Assembly: GCA_027485675.1 (NCBI GenBank)
Contig: JAIXQP010000006.1
Location: forward strand, 1 to 64,000
Direction: 5' to 3'
From: Terriglobales bacterium
GTDB lineage: Bacteria; Acidobacteriota; Terriglobia; Bryobacterales; Bryobacteraceae
DNA length: 64,000 bases
A program made the position numbers and the translations under genes. The notes beneath the pieces are model-generated. The model was not told the origin of the DNA. It worked only from the letters and a program-made list of their open reading frames with translations, and made no database searches. Within the stretch, counting starts at the first letter, position 1, and the number at the start of each line of letters is the position of its first letter. Below are positions 7,478 through 15,434 of the stretch, in pieces.

Positions 7478-7831
7478 GCAACTTCCCCTATTGATTGGAG
7501 CTATCACCGCCCTGGTTGAAAAACCTGCGGCAAAACGCAGGAGTTTCTTGCGCAGGCCGGCCTGTCCACGGCCGTTCAAGTGGACGCTAAGAAGAAGGCG
7601 ATCGATCGAGCCGGAGCCATTGCTCTGGCGCGCGAAGCGGCAACCGTTTATGCCACCAAAGGCAAGAACGTGTTGCATCTCGACATGAAGACGAACCCGT
7701 CGGACGAAGAGATCGCGGCCCTGGTGGTGGGTCCCAGCGGGAACCTCCGCGCCCCGGCGCTTCGCCTGGGCAAGACCCTACTCATCGGGTTCGACGAGGC
7801 GACGTACGCTACGCTCCTAACTCCAAAATAG
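7475..7831 (+). CDS. Probable selenoprotein: thioredoxin-fold ArsC/Spx-like protein with in-frame UGA (Sec15)
   Basis: From ATG 7475 the frame reads MATSPIDWSYHRPG, then TGA at 7517-7519, then continues open as KTCGKTQEFLAQ to 7831. If the UGA is read as selenocysteine the protein has 118 residues and a UxxC pair (Sec15, Cys18) at the end of the first strand, just where ArsC, Spx and YffB proteins carry their redox Cys. The C-terminal part (NLRAPALRLGKTLLIGFDEATYATLL) matches the family's RPxLxxGxxxLVGFDEExY pattern. A perfect hairpin follows the UGA. A TGC or TGT to TGA nonsense mutation is the alternative; no other damage is visible in the frame. The selenium machinery is not in this window. 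Confidence 0.65.
7517..7556 (+). promoter_or_regulatory. Candidate bacterial SECIS element after the UGA
   Basis: Starting 4 bases after UGA 7517-7519, CCTGCG (7524-7529) pairs perfectly with CGCAGG at 7536-7541 around a GCAAAA loop. The same left arm can instead form a longer stem: 7524-7533 with 7548-7556, one bulged G, plus two A-T pairs inside. That places a 9-base loop beginning CG 16 bases after the UGA. The second fold fits the usual bacterial SECIS distance (about 16-37 bases) and the need for a G among the first two loop bases. Confidence 0.5.
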
Positions 7832-8612
7832 ACACCTCGGGCCGGCAACCGAACCGCACATGCTTGGGCGAACCTGCCCCGCGCGTGATGAACAGGTGCC
7901 GGCCCTCCCACTCGTAAAGTCCCGCCAGGTACCGCTTGTCCTCTACCGGAGCCCAGGAGGTCGGTACCGGCCACAGCCGGACCTGCCCGCCGTGTGTGTG
8001 GCCGCTCAGCATCAGATCCCAGCGCTGGCCGGCCAGGTGATCCTTGCCGTCCGGGTTGTGGCACAAAACAATCCGCGGCCCCGCGGACACTCCGGAGAAG
8101 CGGCCGAACTCACCGGAGAAGAGATCGCCCATCCCCACCAGTTCCACTCCCTCGGGCAGCTGAGCTGCTTCGTTGTGGAGCACCGTCACGCCCTCCTCCG
8201 CCAGGATTTGCCGCATTCCATAGGAATTGGAGCTACCACCGAAACGGCTGAGCCATCGGCCGCCATCATGATTCCCCATCACCGCGTACGCCGGAGCGCT
8301 CGTGGAAGCCCGGCGGAAGATGCGCCGCAGACCGGCTTCATCAAAGCCCTTCGTCGTCGAGACATAATCCCCCGTCAGGCAGATCAGATCCGGACGCCGC
8401 TCGAGGCCCATCTCCAAGGCCCGCAAGAGGGCGGACGCCGGCAACCCATCCGAGCAGTGCAGATCGGACAGATGGAGAATGCGGAGCGACGGAAGGCCCG
8501 GCCGGCGGATGGGCGTAACGGTGACCTCGTGCCACTCGGGCTCCACTTGCGTGGCCCACATCGCGGGACCCGCCGCAGCTCCCAACCCCAAAAAGACGCG
8601 TCGCGACAACAT
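7809..8612 (-). CDS. Calcineurin-like metallophosphoesterase with Tat-like signal
   Basis: The 267-residue protein starts MLSRRVFLGLGAAAG, a twin-arginine-type signal, and then shows all the metallophosphoesterase blocks in order: LSDLHC (49-53), GDYV (81-84), GNHDG (113-117), LCHNPD and SGHTHGG. These residues bind two metal ions. The arrangement is that of the YkuE family of exported phosphoesterases; the substrate (a UDP-sugar lipid, phospholipid or cyclic nucleotide) is not clear. A strong promoter ends 7 bases before the ATG. Its 3' end overlaps the UGA-containing gene tail-to-tail by 23 bases. Confidence 0.85.
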   Translation of the reverse strand: MLSRRVFLGLGAAAGPAMWATQVEPEWHEVTVTPIRRPGLPSLRILHLSDLHCSDGLPASALLRALEMGLERRPDLICLTGDYVSTTKGFDEAGLRRIFRRASTSAPAYAVMGNHDGGRWLSRFGGSSNSYGMRQILAEEGVTVLHNEAAQLPEGVELVGMGDLFSGEFGRFSGVSAGPRIVLCHNPDGKDHLAGQRWDLMLSGHTHGGQVRLWPVPTSWAPVEDKRYLAGLYEWEGRHLFITRGAGSPKHVRFGCRPEVSILELGA

Positions 8613-8619
8613 CGCTGCT

Positions 8620-8648
8620 AGATTAACTCTTTACCGCAAAGTTGTCAA
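8620..8648 (-). promoter_or_regulatory. Consensus sigma-70 promoter for a leaderless phosphoesterase mRNA
   Basis: On the minus strand TTGACA (8643-8648), a 17-base spacer and TAATCT (8620-8625) form a near-consensus promoter. Only 7 bases separate the -10 box from ATG 8612, so transcription should start at or within a base of the A of the start codon. It is the clearest leaderless start in the window. Confidence 0.75.
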
Positions 8649-8666
8649 TACGGAAAAGAACCTAGA

Positions 8667-9296
8667 CTACTTCGGCGGGGCTACCTCCCCCTTCCGCTTC
8701 AGCGTCGGCGGCTTCCGTTTGGCTTCGGCCGCTGCTTCCTTCTTCTCGGCCACTTTCTTTTCGCCGAGTTCTTTTTCGCCCATCAGCGACTCGCGTTCCT
8801 TGCGCTCGGCCTGTTCCCGGGCGGCGAGCTGGCCGCTGCGGTCCTTGATGTCGGACTGGGCGATTTCGAGGGAATCATTGGTCGTTTCGATGGCCGTTTC
8901 GAGGACGAGTTCGTACCGGGCGATGTCTTTGGGCGGAGCGTCTTTAATCTTCGTCAACCGGTCGGCGAAGGCGCGCTCGGCCTTGATGACGGCCATCAAG
9001 CCTTCGTCGAGCGCGACCTTCCGTTTGATGGCGTCGTCGGCCACGGTGTCGGCTGCCTCGATGATCTTGGTGAACTCGTCGAGCAGGTCGTGCAACAGCG
9101 CGCTGCGGCCGGGCTTTTCCCGTTTCAGCAGACTGTCCACCTGGTCGATCCGTTGTTTGGCGAACTGCATGTAGAGTTGCAGGCGGGCGTTCGGCTCCTG
9201 GACCAGCCGGACCTGGTCGACCTCGTCCGCGGTGAGAAAATCCTTCTGCGCCGCCAGCGGCAGCAAAGCGCACAGGAATACGAGCAACAGTTTCAT
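8667..9296 (-). CDS. Exported helical protein of unknown function, third gene of the TPR operon
   Basis: The 209-residue product has a clear signal peptide (MKLLLVFLCALLPLAAQ), a long mostly helical middle, and a charged low-complexity tail rich in Lys, Glu and Ala from about residue 165 that ends with prolines. The tail looks like a coiled coil or a flexible linker. No family is recognised. Its ATG overlaps the stop of the upstream gene by 4 bases, so it is translationally coupled to it. It may be a periplasmic partner of the TPR protein. Confidence 0.55.
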   Translation of the reverse strand: MKLLLVFLCALLPLAAQKDFLTADEVDQVRLVQEPNARLQLYMQFAKQRIDQVDSLLKREKPGRSALLHDLLDEFTKIIEAADTVADDAIKRKVALDEGLMAVIKAERAFADRLTKIKDAPPKDIARYELVLETAIETTNDSLEIAQSDIKDRSGQLAAREQAERKERESLMGEKELGEKKVAEKKEAAAEAKRKPPTLKRKGEVAPPK

Positions 9297-9724
9297 TTGC
9301 GCACCCCCATCGTCATCTCCACCAGTTCGTCCTGGAGTTTGTCCACGTAGGCGATCACTTCGTCCATCTTCGGCCGGTCATCGACGGCGAGCAACACCTG
9401 CAAGCCGCGCAGGCGCCGGCCCAGTTCCCGCAGCTTCAGTTCGGCGCGCTTGAAGTATTTCGGATTGCGGCGGGCGTTCTTTCCCGTTGACTTGAGCGCG
9501 GCGAAGGAGAGGTCGATGGCCGCTCGAAACTCTTCGATCTCCGGCGCGACGGCTGGCCATTCCTTCGTCTCGAGGTCCGTGCGCAGCCGCGTCAAGACAT
9601 CGCCGGCGTAGGCCAAGGCCATATCGCTGCGGCGTTCCAGGTTGGGTTCCGCCTTCACGGCTTCGAGGCCCTGCGCGGCGGCCAGGCCGCAGGCCAGCGT
9701 CAACGCGATCAACAAGCCCTTCAT
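9293..9724 (-). CDS. Exported helical protein of unknown function, second gene of the TPR operon
   Basis: A signal peptide (MKGLLIALTLACGLAAAQ) is followed by about 125 residues of predicted helix with many Arg, Lys, Glu and Leu. No cysteines or catalytic motifs remain in the mature part, and no family is recognised. The start codon overlaps the stop of the TPR gene (ATGA), and its own stop overlaps the next start. The three genes thus form one translationally coupled set of exported proteins. Confidence 0.55.
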   Translation of the reverse strand: MKGLLIALTLACGLAAAQGLEAVKAEPNLERRSDMALAYAGDVLTRLRTDLETKEWPAVAPEIEEFRAAIDLSFAALKSTGKNARRNPKYFKRAELKLRELGRRLRGLQVLLAVDDRPKMDEVIAYVDKLQDELVEMTMGVRK

Positions 9725-10929
9725 CGCTTCTCCACCATCCGCTTGACGATGCGCAGCCGTTGCCGTCCTTTGAACTCCTCTTCCGGCATTTTCCCTCCCG
9801 CCGCCGCCAGGAACTTTTCATAGGCCGGCAGAGCTTCTTTATACAACTGCTGCCGGTCGTAGCAAAGGGCCTCCAGATAGAGCACGGACGGATTCTGCTC
9901 CTCACCCAAAGCCTTGAAGCGGGAGAAGGCCTTGAGGGCTTGCGGGTAGTCGCCCAACAGAAACAGCGTCGCGCCGAGTTCGCTCCAGGCCGGTTTCAAA
10001 TTGGCGTTGATTTGCGCGGCAGCCAGAAACTCGCGGGCGGCATCGGGCAGGCGCTTATCTTCGCGGTAGAGCCGGCCCAGGGTCAGCCGCAGTTCGGGGT
10101 CGCCGGGTTCGGCGGCGGCGGCCTGCAGCAGAAGCGGCGCGGCTTTGGCGTTCTGTTTGGCCTTCAGGTAGGCCGTCGCCAGCGCGAGGCGGTTGGCCGT
10201 CGTGGGAGACTCGGCCACGGCCTTTTCGAGTTGGGCCACGGCGTCGGCGGCTTCGCCCTGTTCGAGCAGCAGCACGCCGAGCCGCTCGCGGGCCGCGCCG
10301 TTGTCGGGGAACAAGCGGTACAGGGCGGCGGCCTCGGCCTTCTGTCCCGCCGCTTCGTGGAATCCCGCGAGTTCGAGCAGAGCTTCTTTGAAGCTGGGGT
10401 CCGTCTTCACGGCGCTTTGGTACCAGTTCGCCGACTCCTTCACGCGGCCCTGCTTGGCGAGCGCCTTGCCGAGCGAGGCCATGGCGGGGGCGTTGGCCGC
10501 GTCGATCGCCAGGGCGGCTTGGAGCGCGGTCTCGGCGGACTCCCAGTGCTGCAGATCGAGGTGCGCCTCGCCCAGATAGTAGTTGGGGCGAAACTGCTTG
10601 GGCTGCTGCGCCTGCGCCTTTTCAAGGAGCGGCAGCGCGTCGGCGGGCCGCTTGGTCCGGAGCAGGAGCACGGCCAGATTCAACTGGGCCTCGAACAGGT
10701 CCGGCTGTTTGGCGAGCACTTTCTGGTAGGCGGGGATCGCCTCGGCATCGCGGTTCACCATGCTGAGCGCGAGTCCGTAGTGGAAGTTCGCCGACAGGTC
10801 TTCGGGATCGGCCTTGAGCGCGGCGGCGAAGTGCGTGACGGCTTGTTCGTACTTTTGCTCATCCAGGGCTTTCATGCCGAGGGCCGCCGGGTCCGATTGC
10901 AGAAGCAGCAACAACGCCAGGAGGAGCAT
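9721..10929 (-). CDS. Exported tetratricopeptide-repeat protein
   Basis: The 402-residue protein begins MLLLALLLLLQSDPAALG, a short signal, and consists of about ten 34-residue TPR units (for example SANFHYGLALSMVNRDAEA and FRPNYYLGEAHLDLQHWES). TPR arrays are scaffolds for protein assembly. The start at 10929 is chosen because TACACT lies 6 bases upstream and the signal peptide begins there; the frame is open far upstream but without TPR content. It heads a three-gene coupled operon and probably acts in the periplasm with its two partners. Confidence 0.75.
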   Translation of the reverse strand: MLLLALLLLLQSDPAALGMKALDEQKYEQAVTHFAAALKADPEDLSANFHYGLALSMVNRDAEAIPAYQKVLAKQPDLFEAQLNLAVLLLRTKRPADALPLLEKAQAQQPKQFRPNYYLGEAHLDLQHWESAETALQAALAIDAANAPAMASLGKALAKQGRVKESANWYQSAVKTDPSFKEALLELAGFHEAAGQKAEAAALYRLFPDNGAARERLGVLLLEQGEAADAVAQLEKAVAESPTTANRLALATAYLKAKQNAKAAPLLLQAAAAEPGDPELRLTLGRLYREDKRLPDAAREFLAAAQINANLKPAWSELGATLFLLGDYPQALKAFSRFKALGEEQNPSVLYLEALCYDRQQLYKEALPAYEKFLAAAGGKMPEEEFKGRQRLRIVKRMVEKR

Positions 10930-10935
10930 AATCTC

Positions 10936-10941
10936 AGTGTA
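10936..10941 (-). promoter_or_regulatory. -10 box of the TPR operon
   Basis: On the minus strand TACACT lies 6 bases before ATG 10929. No Shine-Dalgarno sequence is present between them. It is one of the candidates for leaderless transcription; no convincing -35 box is seen. Confidence 0.4.
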
Positions 10942-10991
10942 GCGGCTGGGCGGGTTAAGAAATTTATCGTGTAGAAGCGAAGCGGATCTCG

Positions 10992-10997
10992 TACAAT
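10992..10997 (+). promoter_or_regulatory. -10 box of the helix-hairpin-helix gene
   Basis: TACAAT lies 7 bases before ATG 11005, again with no room for a ribosome-binding site. The expected transcription start falls on the ATG. Confidence 0.45.
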
Positions 10998-11004
10998 ACG
11001 GCCT

Positions 11005-11316
11005 ATGAAACTGAGAAAATCTCTTCTCCTGTTGGTGGTCGCTTTGTGCGTCGCCATCACGCCCAGCTTCGGCCAGGCCGCTGCCGCCGCGAAAAAGGCC
11101 GCCGCCGCCAAAACGGAAGCCGCCACGGGCCTGATTGACATCAACTCCGCCGATGCCGCCACCCTCAAGACCATCCCCGGCATTGGCGATGCCTATGCGG
11201 CAAAGATCGTGTCCAACCGGCCTTACAAGGGCAAGGACGAGATCGTCAAGAAGGCGGGCGTGCCGCAGGGCGTTTACGACAAGATCAAGGACAAGATCAT
11301 CGCCAAGCAGAAGTAG
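11005..11316 (+). CDS. Small exported ComEA-like helix-hairpin-helix protein
   Basis: The 103-residue product has a signal peptide (about 1-23), an Ala/Lys-rich linker and a helix-hairpin-helix DNA-binding domain: LIDINSADAATLKTIPGIGDAYAAKIV covers the core, with the IPGIG hairpin near residue 60. ComEA-type proteins bind incoming DNA in the periplasm during transformation, and small exported forms like this are common in acidobacteria. The actual role here is not shown, because no other competence gene is nearby. Confidence 0.75.
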   Translation: MKLRKSLLLLVVALCVAITPSFGQAAAAAKKAAAAKTEAATGLIDINSADAATLKTIPGIGDAYAAKIVSNRPYKGKDEIVKKAGVPQGVYDKIKDKIIAKQK

Positions 11317-11366
11317 CCCGGCAGCGCGGCTACGCCCTGGATATGCCAAAATAAGGGAAGTTCCCC

Positions 11367-11795
11367 ATGGCAGACAAGAGCGTAGCCGCCGCACTCAACC
11401 CGAAGAAGAGCGTCCCGATCATGCAATGGGTGACTCCGGTGCTGATTGGGTGGCTGTTACCCGGCGCGGGGCACATCTACCAAGGTCGTATGCAGCGCGG
11501 GATGCTGTTAGGCGCTTCGACGCTGATCTGTTTTCTGTTTGGCCTGATGATGCGCGGCGCGTTCTTTGAACCGCAAACCGGTGACCTGCTGACCACGCTC
11601 ATCTACACCGGCGGCAACCTCGCCAACAAGATGGTCGGCCTGCCGTACTTTCTGGCCACGTGGCTGGGTTACAACCAGCCGGACGTCGCCGGGCACGTGC
11701 ACGACTACGGCACGAAGTTTCTGGCCGGCGCGGGCCTGCTGAATGTACTGTCCCTGGTGGACACCTACGAAATCGCCACGGGGAAGAAGGACTGA
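11367..11795 (+). CDS. DUF6677-type multi-pass membrane protein
   Basis: The 142-residue protein contains three to four hydrophobic segments (about 20-35, 45-62, 85-100 and 115-130). It opens with WLLPGAGHIYQGRMQRGMLL, a motif shared by small TM2-like membrane proteins with a glycine-proline turn before an aromatic-rich helix. I recognise the general DUF6677 pattern, but no function is established. A good Shine-Dalgarno (AAGGGA) lies about 9 bases before the ATG. A second small membrane gene follows after 5 bases, likely in one operon. Confidence 0.65.
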   Translation: MADKSVAAALNPKKSVPIMQWVTPVLIGWLLPGAGHIYQGRMQRGMLLGASTLICFLFGLMMRGAFFEPQTGDLLTTLIYTGGNLANKMVGLPYFLATWLGYNQPDVAGHVHDYGTKFLAGAGLLNVLSLVDTYEIATGKKD

Positions 11796-11800
11796 ATCTC

Positions 11801-11986
11801 ATGCCAAAGATTACGCTTTCGCATCTCGAAACCGCGATCCTGCTGGCCCTGCTGATCTCGGTAGTGCTCGGTGTCGTCACGAAGAAGACGGACAAAGAGC
11901 GCCTGCACTACGGCCTATATTGTTTTGCCTGCTTCATCGGCACCATCTTTGGCCTCGGCTGGCTCATGAAGCTTGGGCACGGCTAA
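11801..11986 (+). CDS. 61-residue membrane protein of unknown function
   Basis: This short reading frame encodes two hydrophobic helices (about 11-27 and 38-57) joined by a charged loop, TKKTDKERLHYG. It starts with ATG 5 bases after the DUF6677-type gene and ends 16 bases before clpS. The tight spacing and clear membrane pattern support a real gene. Function unknown. Confidence 0.5.
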   Translation: MPKITLSHLETAILLALLISVVLGVVTKKTDKERLHYGLYCFACFIGTIFGLGWLMKLGHG

Positions 11987-12002
11987 CCGCACCGTTTTCT
12001 CT

Positions 12003-12344
12003 ATGGCCACAGCAACGCGTACCTCCATCGACTGGGAGACGGGCGAAGAGAACCGGGAAGAGCACGCCAAGCTCTACAACGTCGTCCTGCTCGACGATGA
12101 CGAACACACCTACGACTATGTCATCGAGATGCTGATGCGCCTGTTCTCGATCAGCGAAGCCAAAGCCCTCCGCCACACTGTGGAGGTGGATACGCTGGGG
12201 CGCACTATCGTTTTGACGGGAGAGATTGAAGAGGCCACGGTGGCGCGGGAGATGATCCATGGCTACGGCGCCGACCCGCGGATGGCGATCTCGAAGGGCT
12301 CGATGACCGCCGTGGTCGAACCCGCCACGCAGGGCGCCGAGTAA
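12003..12344 (+). CDS. clpS: ClpS-family adaptor
   Basis: The 113-residue protein has a flexible N-terminal tail (1-24) and a ClpS domain (about 25-105) with YNVVLLDDDEHTYDYVIEML. The acidic cluster at 31-33 corresponds to the pocket that holds the alpha-amino group of N-degron substrates. ClpS delivers such substrates to ClpA-ClpP. The pocket histidine of E. coli ClpS (His66, in VHYQGK) aligns with Asp63 here (VDTLGR), so substrate binding may differ. The ATG at 12003 is preferred over one at 11973. No clpA is nearby; an SDR gene follows after 2 bases. Confidence 0.85.
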   Translation: MATATRTSIDWETGEENREEHAKLYNVVLLDDDEHTYDYVIEMLMRLFSISEAKALRHTVEVDTLGRTIVLTGEIEEATVAREMIHGYGADPRMAISKGSMTAVVEPATQGAE

Positions 12345-12346
12345 CG

Positions 12347-13108
12347 ATGGCCGTCGCCCTGATCACCGGCGCCTCGCGGGGCATCGGCCGGGCGACCGCC
12401 CTGCGCCTCGCCCTGGACGGCATCGCCGTAGCCCTGAACTATCGGGAAAACGCCGAGGCGGCCAACATCGCCGTGGACGCCATTCTCCGCGCCGGCGGGC
12501 GCGCCATCGCCGTGCAGGGCGACATCGGCGATCCGGCCTGCGCCCCGGCGCTGGCGGCGGAGGTGGCCAACCGCCTGGGCCCCGTCACCATCCTCGTCAA
12601 CAATGCCGGGATTCTGAACCGCGGCGACCTCGCCGATTTCGATTTTGCGCAGATGGAGCCGATGCGCCGAGTCAACGTGGACGGGCTGGTTCATGTCACC
12701 CGCGCCATCGTGCCCGGTATGCAAGCGGCCGGGTATGGGCGCATCGTGAACCTGACCTCCATTGCGGCTTTCGGCACGTCGATGCCCGGCACCACGTTCT
12801 ACGCCGCCACGAAAGCCGCGGTAATCGCGCTGACCAAGCGCTTTGCGCTCGACCTGGGCCCGCAGGGCATTACCGTTAACGCCGTGGCGCCCGGGTTCAT
12901 CGGCACAGATATGGTTTACAGCGGCCGCAGCCAGGAAGAGGGTCGGCAACTCCTCGCGTTGATGGCGGGGAAAGCCATGGTCCGCCGCGTGGGAACGCCC
13001 GACGATATCGCCGAGGCCATTGCGTTCCTCTCCGGCTTCCATGCCGGGTTCATCACCGGACAGGTGTTGGCGGTCGATGGGGGGCGGACGGATTTTCTGG
13101 CGCCTTAG
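12347..13108 (+). CDS. Short-chain dehydrogenase/reductase, FabG-like
   Basis: The 253-residue protein has the classical SDR set: GASRGIG nucleotide-binding loop (8-14), NNAG (85-88), Asn110, Ser138 and the catalytic Tyr152 with Lys156 (YAATK). The closest named type is 3-oxoacyl-ACP reductase, but SDR substrates cannot be assigned from these motifs. It starts 2 bases after clpS and probably shares its transcript. The 3' end overlaps pgsA tail-to-tail by 56 bases. Confidence 0.85.
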   Translation: MAVALITGASRGIGRATALRLALDGIAVALNYRENAEAANIAVDAILRAGGRAIAVQGDIGDPACAPALAAEVANRLGPVTILVNNAGILNRGDLADFDFAQMEPMRRVNVDGLVHVTRAIVPGMQAAGYGRIVNLTSIAAFGTSMPGTTFYAATKAAVIALTKRFALDLGPQGITVNAVAPGFIGTDMVYSGRSQEEGRQLLALMAGKAMVRRVGTPDDIAEAIAFLSGFHAGFITGQVLAVDGGRTDFLAP

Positions 13109-13751
13109 AACGGATCTGCCGCCGCTGGCGGCGCCGTTCGATCTTCTCGTGGCGTTCGAGGGTAATGAGCTCCCGCCGCCGGCGCTGCTTGGTTTGCCCG
13201 TCGATGTGCTGCCAGAATTTGGCAAAGTACTGGATGGCGCTCACCAGGGCAAAGAAAACGACCCCGTACATCCAGAGCATGGCGAAGCTGTACCACTCTT
13301 TGTAGCGAATGGAGATCAGCATCAGGGAGATGGCAATCACCTGGGTCGCCATCTTCGTTTTGCCCAGGTCGGAGGCCTGAATCGTATAGCCCTCCGCCGA
13401 GGCGATGGAGCGCAGGCCGGAGACGGCGAACTCCCGGGCGATGATCAAAATCGCGAGCCAGCCGGGGATGAGGCGGATCTGCACGAGCGAGATGAGCGCG
13501 GCCGAGATGAGCAGCTTATCCGCCACGGGGTCGAGCAGCGTGCCGACCGTGGTGACCTGTTTCCAGCGGCGGGCCAGATAGCCATCGAGAAGATCGGTGA
13601 GGGCCGCGGCCAGGAACGTCGCCAGCGCCAAATACTCCTGGGCCACCCGCACCCCGAAGAGGTCGATACGCAAATCTTCCTGAACCAGGGCTGCAACCAG
13701 CAGCGGCACGAAGAAGATACGGAGGATCGTTAGCAGATTGGGGAGGTTCAT
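13053..13751 (-). CDS. pgsA: CDP-diacylglycerol--glycerol-3-phosphate 3-phosphatidyltransferase
   Basis: The 232-residue membrane enzyme carries the complete CDP-alcohol phosphotransferase motif, D53/D56-G-x2-AR-x8-G-x3-D-x3-D (DGYLARRWKQVTTVGTLLDP). It makes phosphatidylglycerol phosphate, the first committed step to phosphatidylglycerol and cardiolipin. Several hydrophobic helices fit the family. The C-terminal 40 residues are an unusually basic tail rich in Arg and Pro, longer than usual; it lies where the gene overlaps the SDR on the other strand. Confidence 0.88.
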   Translation of the reverse strand: MNLPNLLTILRIFFVPLLVAALVQEDLRIDLFGVRVAQEYLALATFLAAALTDLLDGYLARRWKQVTTVGTLLDPVADKLLISAALISLVQIRLIPGWLAILIIAREFAVSGLRSIASAEGYTIQASDLGKTKMATQVIAISLMLISIRYKEWYSFAMLWMYGVVFFALVSAIQYFAKFWQHIDGQTKQRRRRELITLERHEKIERRRQRRQIRSKAPENPSAPHRPPTPVR

Positions 13752-13777
13752 CCCGGTCTAACCAATATAGCCCGCCC

Positions 13778-15043
13778 TTACGCTACCAGATATTGCGCCA
13801 GGCGGCGACGGGCAGACTCCGGTGCGACGGCCTCAATCACCACGATCTCTTCCTCGTAGGTTTTCGTCAGCACGCGGCTCGACTCATGCAGCAGATTCAG
13901 GGCGGCGCCGTCGGAAGCCGGGATGCGGAGGACGCAGGGCGCCACGGGGTCCAGCGTCAAGGCATCGTCAATCCGCGCGAGGAGGGGCGCAATCCCGGCG
14001 CCGGTCGCGGCGGAGATGCCGACGGCGCCCTCCGGCAACTGAGCTGAGCCCTCGCGGTCCTGCTTGTTCCAGACGAGAATCTGCGGTGTCTCGTGCGCCT
14101 TAATCTCTTCAAGAACGGCCTGCACATGCGCCATCTGCTGCTGCGCCGCTTCGGCGGTGGAGTCCACCACGTGTACGAGCAGGGCGGCCTCGACGACCTC
14201 TTCGAGCGTGGCGCGAAAGGCCCGCACGAGCGTCGTGGGTAGATTGCGGATGAACCCGACGGTATCGCTGAGCAACACCTTCCGGCGCGAAGGCAACTGC
14301 ACGGCCCGCACGGTGGGGTCGAGCGTAGCGAACATTCGCGCGTCCGCCGTCACGCCGGCCTGCGTCAGCCGGTTGAACAGGGTCGACTTGCCGGCGTTCG
14401 TGTAGCCGACGAGCGCCACGGTGGCCAGCGGCACGCTCTGCCGTTGACTGCGCTGGATGAGGCGGGTCCCGCGAACATTCTCGAGACTCTTCTCGATCTT
14501 CGAGATCCGGAGCCCGATTTTGCGGCGATCCACTTCGAGCTTCGTTTCGCCCGGACCCCGGGTGCCGATACCACCGCCGAGGCGCGACATCGCCACACCC
14601 TTCCCGGTGAGCCGCGGCAGCAGGTATTGCAACTGGGCCAGTTCGACCTGCAACTGGCCTTCGCGCGTCCTGGCCCGTTTGGCGAAGATGTCGAGGATCA
14701 GTTGCGTACGGTCGACCACCCGCGTATCCAGCCGCTTTTCGATGTTCCGCAGTTGGGTGGGGGTCAACTCGTTGTCGAAGACGACGAGATCGGCTTGCGT
14801 CGCCTCTACGGCGGCTGCCAGCTCTTCCAGCTTCCCTTCTCCGATCATGTGGGCCGAATCGGCCACATCGCGAATCTGGGTATAGACGTCAACGATCTCA
14901 GCCCCGGCGCTGAGCGCCAGCGTGCGGAGTTCTTCAAGCGACTCTTCCGCGGTGAAGCTTTGCTGAGCCCGGCGGCGCAGTTCCACCCCGACCAGTATGG
15001 TCTTCTCCGGGCCGGACTGCGTCGTTTCAAGGGTACGGCTCAA
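13778..15043 (-). CDS. hflX: GTPase HflX
   Basis: The 421-residue protein has the HflX N-terminal domain, a coiled linker with [17 protein letters not shown] (155-170), and the GTPase domain: G1 GYTNAGKST (213-221), G3 DTVGF and G4 NKQD. HflX binds and splits stalled ribosomes. The start is TTG at 15043, overlapping the hfq stop codon, so hflX should be translated by coupling to hfq. The hfq-hflX pair has the same order as in proteobacteria. Confidence 0.93.
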   Translation of the reverse strand: MSRTLETTQSGPEKTILVGVELRRRAQQSFTAEESLEELRTLALSAGAEIVDVYTQIRDVADSAHMIGEGKLEELAAAVEATQADLVVFDNELTPTQLRNIEKRLDTRVVDRTQLILDIFAKRARTREGQLQVELAQLQYLLPRLTGKGVAMSRLGGGIGTRGPGETKLEVDRRKIGLRISKIEKSLENVRGTRLIQRSQRQSVPLATVALVGYTNAGKSTLFNRLTQAGVTADARMFATLDPTVRAVQLPSRRKVLLSDTVGFIRNLPTTLVRAFRATLEEVVEAALLVHVVDSTAEAAQQQMAHVQAVLEEIKAHETPQILVWNKQDREGSAQLPEGAVGISAATGAGIAPLLARIDDALTLDPVAPCVLRIPASDGAALNLLHESSRVLTKTYEEEIVVIEAVAPESARRRLAQYLVA

Positions 15044-15336
15044 GCTTCGCTGGGCTCTCCGGGCATGCCGGGAAGGCCACCCGGTGCTGCGGGCGCGGCC
15101 ATAGCGGCGGCCGCGCTATGGGAATGCACAGGCCGGGAGACGACTACCGTGGAGATCGCGTGCTTGAAAATCAGTTGTTCCTGATTGTTCGATTCGAGCA
15201 CCACGGAGTACTTGTCAAAACTCTTAATCCGGCCGGAAAGCTTCACACCACTCATCAAGTAGATGGTGAGAAAGGTCTTGTCTTTGCGCGCATTGTTTAA
15301 AAACGCTTCTTGTATGTTTTGCGCCAGTTTATCCAT
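15040..15336 (-). CDS. hfq: RNA chaperone Hfq
   Basis: The 98-residue protein has the Sm1 fold ([19 protein letters not shown]) and the Sm2 motif with the conserved KH pair (IFKHAIST). The hexamer binds small RNAs and poly-A or U-rich mRNA tails. The tail after residue 70 is rich in Ala, Gly and Pro and probably disordered. An extended -10 box is seen about 70 bases upstream, and AGGACG precedes the ATG. Confidence 0.95.
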   Translation of the reverse strand: MDKLAQNIQEAFLNNARKDKTFLTIYLMSGVKLSGRIKSFDKYSVVLESNNQEQLIFKHAISTVVVSRPVHSHSAAAAMAAPAAPGGLPGMPGEPSEA

Positions 15337-15407
15337 AAAAACGTCCTAGCACCCACGGGGGCCCAGACTCCTCCGTCTTGAAAAAGTGGATCGTGAGGAT
15401 TTTCCGT

Positions 15408-15416
15408 ATTGTAGCA
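15408..15416 (-). promoter_or_regulatory. Extended -10 promoter element of hfq-hflX
   Basis: On the minus strand TGCTACAAT is a good extended -10 element (TGnTAnnnT). It implies a leader of roughly 65 bases before hfq ATG 15336, in contrast to the leaderless genes elsewhere in the window. Confidence 0.5.
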
Positions 15417-15434
15417 TTGCCCCTCTTGTGGGCA

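Noticed and set aside
7580-7831. Simple 83-residue gene starting at GTG 7580
   Set aside because: This start would cut off the redox strand of the thioredoxin fold. The in-frame ATG at 7475 with the intervening UGA restores it, and a -10 box fits that ATG.
11313-11333. GTAGCC/GGCTAC hairpin after the helix-hairpin-helix gene as a terminator
   Set aside because: The stem is only 6 pairs and no T-run follows.
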